DNA of 64,000 nt, taken from NCBI RefSeq assembly GCF_009720625.1, contig NZ_CP046266.1, positions 4,225,501 to 4,289,500 on the forward strand, read 5' to 3'. Origin of the DNA: Metabacillus sediminilitoris (lineage in GTDB: Bacteria; Bacillota; Bacilli; Bacillales; Bacillaceae). The position numbers and the translations under genes were made by a program. The notes beneath the pieces are model-generated. The model had not been told where the DNA came from, made no database searches, and saw nothing but the letters and a program-made list of their open reading frames with translations. Shown one piece after another: positions 60,004 to 64,000 of this stretch; the first letter of the stretch is position 1; every line of letters begins with the position of its first letter.

Positions 60004-60981
60004 TTATGCATGGACGTTTAATTTTTTAAACTCTTCTGTTAGCAATGGGACTACTTCAAATAGATCACCAACAATCCCGTAATCTGCCACTTTAAAAATG
60101 TTAGCTTCAGGATCTTTATTTATTGCCACAATTACTTTTGAATTGGACATTCCAGCTAAATGTTGGATTGCCCCGGAAATTCCACATGCAATATATAAAT
60201 CTGGTGTAACAACCTTTCCAGTTTGGCCTATCTGTAATGAATAATCACAGTACTCTGCATCACATGCCCCGCGCGAAGCACCGACGGCACCACCTAAAAC
60301 AGCAGCTAATTCTTTTAATGGTTCGAAACCTGCTTCACTTTTTACTCCACGTCCACCAGCAATGACGACTTTTGCTTCAGATAAATCTACTCCTTCAGAT
60401 GCTTTACGTACAACTTCTTTCACGATCGAACGTAAATCTTTTATATCTACTGATAATACAGTTGTTTCGCCGCTTCTTTCTTCATCCTTTTCTAAAGGTG
60501 CAATATTATTTGGCCGGATTGTAGCAAAAATTATGCCATCTGTTACAATTTTCTTTTCAAATGCTTTTCCCGAATATATTGGCCTTGTGAAGACAACATT
60601 CTCACCAGCCACTTCAATTGCCGTTGCATCAGAAATTAATCCAGAGTTTAATTTGGCAGCAATTTTAGGTGATAAATCTTTTCCTAAAGCTGTGTGTCCA
60701 AATACAATCCCTTCAGGTTTTTCTTCTTGAATAACAGCTAAAACAGCCTGTGAATAGCCATCAGGTGTATATGTATTAAGCTTAGTATTTTCAACCGCAA
60801 CTACACGATCAGCACCATATTGAATAAGTTCTGAGGATAGAGATGCCACACCTTCACCAACTAAAACAGCAACAACTTCTCCTCCTTCTGATACAACCTT
60901 GCCTGCAGCAATTGCTTCAAAAGAAACATTACGTAATGCTTGATCACGAACCTCACCTAATACAAGTACTTTTCTTGCCAT
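60004..60981 (-). CDS. etfA: Electron transfer flavoprotein alpha subunit
   Basis: FAD-binding subunit of ETF, which takes electrons from acyl-CoA dehydrogenases. The C-terminal FAD domain is clear: VVIAGGRGVKSEAGF, GAVGASRGACDAEYC, QIGQTGKVVTPDLYIACGIS and VAINKDPEANIFKVADYGIVG. At 325 residues it has normal length. It is the last gene of fadR-fadB-etfB-etfA. Confidence 0.98.
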   Translation of the reverse strand: MARKVLVLGEVRDQALRNVSFEAIAAGKVVSEGGEVVAVLVGEGVASLSSELIQYGADRVVAVENTKLNTYTPDGYSQAVLAVIQEEKPEGIVFGHTALGKDLSPKIAAKLNSGLISDATAIEVAGENVVFTRPIYSGKAFEKKIVTDGIIFATIRPNNIAPLEKDEERSGETTVLSVDIKDLRSIVKEVVRKASEGVDLSEAKVVIAGGRGVKSEAGFEPLKELAAVLGGAVGASRGACDAEYCDYSLQIGQTGKVVTPDLYIACGISGAIQHLAGMSNSKVIVAINKDPEANIFKVADYGIVGDLFEVVPLLTEEFKKLNVHA

Positions 60982-61048
60982 GATATTTCCCCCTGTTCAA
61001 TTATTTGATTCGTTTCATTCTCCCAAAGTTGCCATACTGTTTAGTTTG

Positions 61049-61822
61049 TTAAATGACCTTTGCCTCGTTACGTAAGAGTGATACTAATTCTTTTACTTGT
61101 GCATCCAACTCACCCTCTAAAACCTTACCTGCTTCTTTTTTCATTGGTAAGAAAATTTCTATGGTTTTTGTTTTTGGTGCTACATCAGCTTCTTCTAAAT
61201 CAAGATCATCTAATTCAAGCTCATCAAGAGGCTTTTTCTTCGCCTTCATTATTCCTGGTAGTGATGGATAACGCGGTTCATTTAAACCTTGCTGCGCTGT
61301 TACTAATAAAGGCAATGTCGTTTCAATTACTTCTGAATCACCTTCAACGTCTCGGACAACAGTTGCTTTATTTCCATCGATTTCGAGCTTCGTAATTGTT
61401 GTTACATATGATATATTTAATAATTCAGCTAAACGTGGTCCCACCTGACCTGAACCACCATCAATGGCAACATTACCGCCTAGGATGATATCTGCCTCTT
61501 TATCTTTAAAAAATTCAGCTAAAATTCTAGATGTCGTAAATTGATCTCCTGCTTCCAACTCTTCTTCTGTATTAATTAACACAGCTTTATCACACCCCAT
61601 TGCTAAAGCTGTCCTTAATTCTTTCTCAGACTCTTCCCCGCCAATTGTAATGACCGTCACTTCACCGCCATGAGCGTCACGTAATTGAATTGCTTCTTCG
61701 ATTGCATATTCATCATAAGGATTAATGATAAATTCTGCTCCATCATCATTAATTTGTCCATTTTTAACAGCAATTTTTTCTTCTGTGTCAAATGTTCTTT
61801 TCATTAATACGAAGATATTCAT
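61049..61822 (-). CDS. etfB: Electron transfer flavoprotein beta subunit
   Basis: AMP-binding partner of EtfA. Typical motifs are INPYDEYAIEEAIQLRD near residue 37 and IILGGNVAIDGGSGQVGPRL near 115, with LPLLVTAQQGLNEPRYPSLP further on. The start MNIFVLMKRTFD at 61822 is preceded by GGGGGAATGGGAA; the upstream ATG overlaps that site. The length becomes 257 residues, as in B. subtilis. Confidence 0.98.
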   Translation of the reverse strand: MNIFVLMKRTFDTEEKIAVKNGQINDDGAEFIINPYDEYAIEEAIQLRDAHGGEVTVITIGGEESEKELRTALAMGCDKAVLINTEEELEAGDQFTTSRILAEFFKDKEADIILGGNVAIDGGSGQVGPRLAELLNISYVTTITKLEIDGNKATVVRDVEGDSEVIETTLPLLVTAQQGLNEPRYPSLPGIMKAKKKPLDELELDDLDLEEADVAPKTKTIEIFLPMKKEAGKVLEGELDAQVKELVSLLRNEAKVI

Positions 61823-61874
61823 TTCCCATTCCCCCATGTTTTCATTTAATCTTTTCCAATGTTGTCATCCCTTG

Positions 61875-62648
61875 TTATTCTCCAATGAAATTTGGTTTTC
61901 TTTTCTCAACAAATGCTGAAATCCCCTCTTTTGCATCAGCACTTTCAAAAATATCACCAAACCACACTGACTCTTGTTTAATAGCTTCTTGGTATGTAAG
62001 CGTTTTTCCTGCTTGAAGCAAAGAAATAATATACTTCACAGATAGCGGACTTTTCTGTGCAAACTTACCAGCCAGACTTTTTGCTGCCTCTAGTATCGTC
62101 TCTTCAGAGTATGCATGGTTAGCAAGTCCAAGTTTAACAGCTTCTCTGCCTAAAATAGGTTCACTTGAAAGCATCATTTCTAATGCCCGACCAGTTCCTA
62201 CGTATTTAGGTAATCTTTGAGTTCCGCCAAATCCTGGTATTAGGCCGAGTTGTGCTTCCGGCAAGCCCAATTTTGCCTCCTCTGTTACAAGTCGAAGATG
62301 ACAGGACATTGCTAGCTCTAAGCCACCACCTAATGCTGCACCATGTATGGCTGCAATTACTGGCTTTTGGTAATTTTCAATTCGTTCAAACAATTGCTGA
62401 CCTCGCTGAGATAATATCGTAAATTCCTTCCCTGAAGGAACACCGACAAATTCTTTTATATCTGCTCCGGCAGAGAAAAAACGTCCTTCCCCATGTAATA
62501 CAATCGCACGAACCTCATTGTCTGTTTCAAGTTCATCAAACAATTGTGAAAGCTCTATCAACACTGATGACGATAATGAATTTGCAGGCGCATGATTTAT
62601 AGAAACTACAGCAATAAAATTTTCTTTATTTAGTTTTAAAAACTCCAT
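61875..62648 (-). CDS. fadB: Enoyl-CoA hydratase (FadB/YsiB type)
   Basis: Crotonase-family enzyme hydrating trans-2-enoyl-CoA in fatty acid beta-oxidation. The oxyanion-hole segment FFSAGADIKEF is near residue 60. The second signature AAIHGAALGGGLELAMSC is near 100 with catalytic glutamate in LPEAQLGLIPGFGGTQRL. At 257 residues it is standard. It lies between fadR and etfB; no separate hydroxyacyl-CoA dehydrogenase domain is present. Confidence 0.96.
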   Translation of the reverse strand: MEFLKLNKENFIAVVSINHAPANSLSSSVLIELSQLFDELETDNEVRAIVLHGEGRFFSAGADIKEFVGVPSGKEFTILSQRGQQLFERIENYQKPVIAAIHGAALGGGLELAMSCHLRLVTEEAKLGLPEAQLGLIPGFGGTQRLPKYVGTGRALEMMLSSEPILGREAVKLGLANHAYSEETILEAAKSLAGKFAQKSPLSVKYIISLLQAGKTLTYQEAIKQESVWFGDIFESADAKEGISAFVEKRKPNFIGE

Positions 62649-62873
62649 CCATATCCTCCTCGTATTTTACGTCTGTTACTATCATGTATATTGAAATATG
62701 ATGAAAAAATACTCCATTATTAGGACAACATTTTTTCATAAATGAATTGACTTTGACCTTCTTAAATTACTTTTTTTATAATAAATTGTGCCTTCTATAA
62801 GCGGTCGTTCTTTTATTCTCGAATCTGAAAAACGGTTCAATGTCTATTCGTGTCAGATTTCGTGAGAAAAACT

Positions 62874-63461
62874 TCATTTTGATTTTACAAACCCATAAAT
62901 AAATAAATCATGAACTTGCTTTGCTTGTTTTGATAAATCATATTTTTGATCATTCATTACCCAAGTTGTTACCGTTTCATCAATTGTGCCAAAAATCATT
63001 TGTCTTGTAAGACGGAGATCTAAATCTTCCCTGAATTCTCCTGTCTCTTTACCTGAAGTAATAATTTTATCAACGACATTTAAATAGCCTTTTAGCACTT
63101 CATTTATACGAAGTCTTAATTCCTTATTCGATTGTCTTAGTTCAAGCTGTGTAACGATTGCTAAGTGATGATCTTCAGCAAGCAATGAAAAATGTTTTTC
63201 AATCAATGTGTATAACTGATCTGCAGCTGATTGCTTTAACTTTATTTCGTCTTCAATTTTTTCTATAAACATTCCCATTTTTTCTTGAAAAAGTGAAACA
63301 AGGATATCTTCTTTGTTTTTAAAATATAAATAAATGGTTCCATCAGCAACTCCTGCTTGCTTTGCGATCTTCGAAACTTGTGCTTGATGATATCCATTTT
63401 CTGCTATTACAATAACTGCTGCTTCGATGATTTGTTTATATTTTGGTTTTTTCTGTTTCAA
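62874..63461 (-). CDS. fadR: FadR, TetR-family repressor of fatty acid degradation
   Basis: Transcriptional repressor released by long-chain acyl-CoAs. The N-terminal helix-turn-helix is at about residues 12-55 (IIEAAVIVIAENGYHQAQ, IAKQAGVADGTIYLYFKNKE). The C-terminal ligand domain is helical. The start is TTG at 63461 with AAAGGAGAG upstream. At 195 residues it matches B. subtilis YsiA/FadR. A FadR operator lies directly upstream, so it is likely self-regulated along with fadB, etfB and etfA. Confidence 0.96.
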   Translation of the reverse strand: MKQKKPKYKQIIEAAVIVIAENGYHQAQVSKIAKQAGVADGTIYLYFKNKEDILVSLFQEKMGMFIEKIEDEIKLKQSAADQLYTLIEKHFSLLAEDHHLAIVTQLELRQSNKELRLRINEVLKGYLNVVDKIITSGKETGEFREDLDLRLTRQMIFGTIDETVTTWVMNDQKYDLSKQAKQVHDLFIYGFVKSK

Positions 63462-63482
63462 TGTTCTACTCTCCTTTGTGAA

Positions 63483-63502
63483 ATGAATGAATAATCATTC
63501 AT
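63483..63502. promoter_or_regulatory. FadR operator
   Basis: ATGAATGAATAATCATTCAT is a near-perfect palindrome matching the FadR box (TGAATGAnTAnTCATTCA) at every defined position. It lies just downstream of the predicted -10 element, covering the likely transcription start. Confidence 0.93.
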
Positions 63503-63508
63503 ATTTTC

Positions 63509-63537
63509 ATCTTAATTTTTCCTGTTCATTCTGTCAA
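63509..63537 (-). promoter_or_regulatory. Predicted sigma-A promoter of fadR-fadB-etfB-etfA
   Basis: TTGACA (63532-63537), 17 bp, TAAGAT (63509-63514) on the minus strand, with the FadR box immediately after it. Confidence 0.85.
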
Positions 63538-63561
63538 GCCTCATTTCTGCTTTATTTAATT

Positions 63562-63606
63562 CCTGATGGAGAAGGATGACTTTTATAAGTCTCCTCCTCC
63601 ATCAGG
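63562..63606 (-). terminator. Hairpin between the acyl-CoA ligase gene and fadR
   Basis: CCTGATGGAGGAGGAGAC pairs with GTCATCCTTCTCCATCAGG (a few mismatches) around TTATAAAA. No strong T run follows on the minus strand beyond AATTAAATAAA, so it may be a terminator or an mRNA-stability element. Confidence 0.65.
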
Positions 63607-63609
63607 CTA

Positions 63610-64000
63610 TTAATTCGCATTTTTTATTTTTTCAGTTTCTTCCTCAATTAGTGCACGTCTTAATATTTTACCAACAGCGGTTTTCGGAAGTTCTTTTCTA
63701 AATTCATATATACGGGGTACTTTATAAGCCGCAAGATGCTGACGGGCATAATCATTCATTTCTTCGATTGTCGCAGTTTGATTTTCCTTTAATACAATAT
63801 ATGCTTTAACAGTTTCTCCCCGATAAGGATCTGGTACTCCAGCAACAACAACTTCTTGCACTTTTTCATGTTCATAAAGAACTTCTTCTATTTCACGTGG
63901 ATATATATTAAATCCGCCTGCAATAATCATATCTTTTTTACGATCAATAATATAAAAATACCCTTCCTCATCCATATAGCCAACATCTCCAGTAAGCAAC
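63610..64000 (-). CDS. lcfA: Long-chain acyl-CoA ligase, 5'-truncated by window edge
   Basis: C-terminal 129 residues of an ANL-superfamily acyl-CoA synthetase, which activates fatty acids with ATP and CoA. The A7/A8 motifs [20 protein letters not shown] and [19 protein letters not shown] are intact, as is the catalytic lysine motif [11 protein letters not shown] near the end. The N-terminus and most of the enzyme lie beyond 64000. Position upstream of fadR matches lcfA of B. subtilis. Confidence 0.93.
   Translation of the reverse strand, partial: LLTGDVGYMDEEGYFYIIDRKKDMIIAGGFNIYPREIEEVLYEHEKVQEVVVAGVPDPYRGETVKAYIVLKENQTATIEEMNDYARQHLAAYKVPRIYEFRKELPKTAVGKILRRALIEEETEKIKNAN

Noticed and set aside
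60362..60730. A 122-codon plus-strand open frame antisense to etfA
   Set aside because: Shadow of the conserved etfA coding sequence with no start signals.

Overview
This is a 64 kb chromosomal segment from a low-GC, endospore-forming Firmicute, a Bacillus sensu lato. The evidence is the sporulation genes (spoIVFA/FB, spoIIB, spoVID, ysxE, lonB, gerM, gerE), the T-box leaders, the lysine riboswitch, AGGAGG-type ribosome binding sites with frequent GTG/TTG starts, and a gene order matching the spoIVF-to-lcfA arc of Bacillus subtilis. Nearly every gene is on the minus strand, so operons read from high to low coordinates. No phage, IS element, CRISPR array or defence island was seen.

Layout by coordinate. 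1-7.4 kb: RNase E/G (cut by the left edge), the SpoIVFA/FB pro-sigma-K processing pair behind a predicted sigma-E promoter, minCD and mreBCD. 7.6-13.5 kb: radC, maf, spoIIB, a decayed type IV pilus locus in which only the prepilin peptidase comC is intact, and folC. 13.6-19.5 kb: valS with a T-box leader, a 63-aa membrane protein on the plus strand, ysxE and spoVID. 19.7-26 kb: the haem operon hemAXCDBL with a PerR-like box over its promoter. 26.3-35.1 kb: a small membrane protein, engB-lonA, lonB, clpX and tig. 35.5-45.5 kb: ysoA and the ilvB-ilvN-ilvC-leuA-leuB-leuC-leuD operon behind a leucine (CUC) T-box. 45.9-50.9 kb: tRNA-Arg(UCU), ysnB-rdgB-rph-gerM, a cluster of long palindromic repeats, racE and gerE. 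51-57.4 kb: ysmA, sdhCAB, yslB (plus strand) and lysC with a lysine riboswitch and an internal start. 57.4-64 kb: uvrC, trxA and the beta-oxidation genes etfA, etfB, fadB, fadR and an acyl-CoA ligase cut by the right edge, with a FadR operator.

Most genes are conserved housekeeping or sporulation functions. The less ordinary material is (1) the pilus locus, reduced to a 45-aa truncated prepilin overlapping comC, a PilM-start/PilO-end deletion scar and a broken plus-strand gene; (2) tandem intergenic hairpin repeats whose central arms differ between copies but stay self-complementary, with a degenerate copy 14 kb away; (3) a terminator-like hairpin and about 275 bp of extra DNA between leuB and leuC; and (4) several predicted regulatory sites (sigma-E, sigma-K, PerR, FadR). 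I saw no convincing wholly new multi-gene system.
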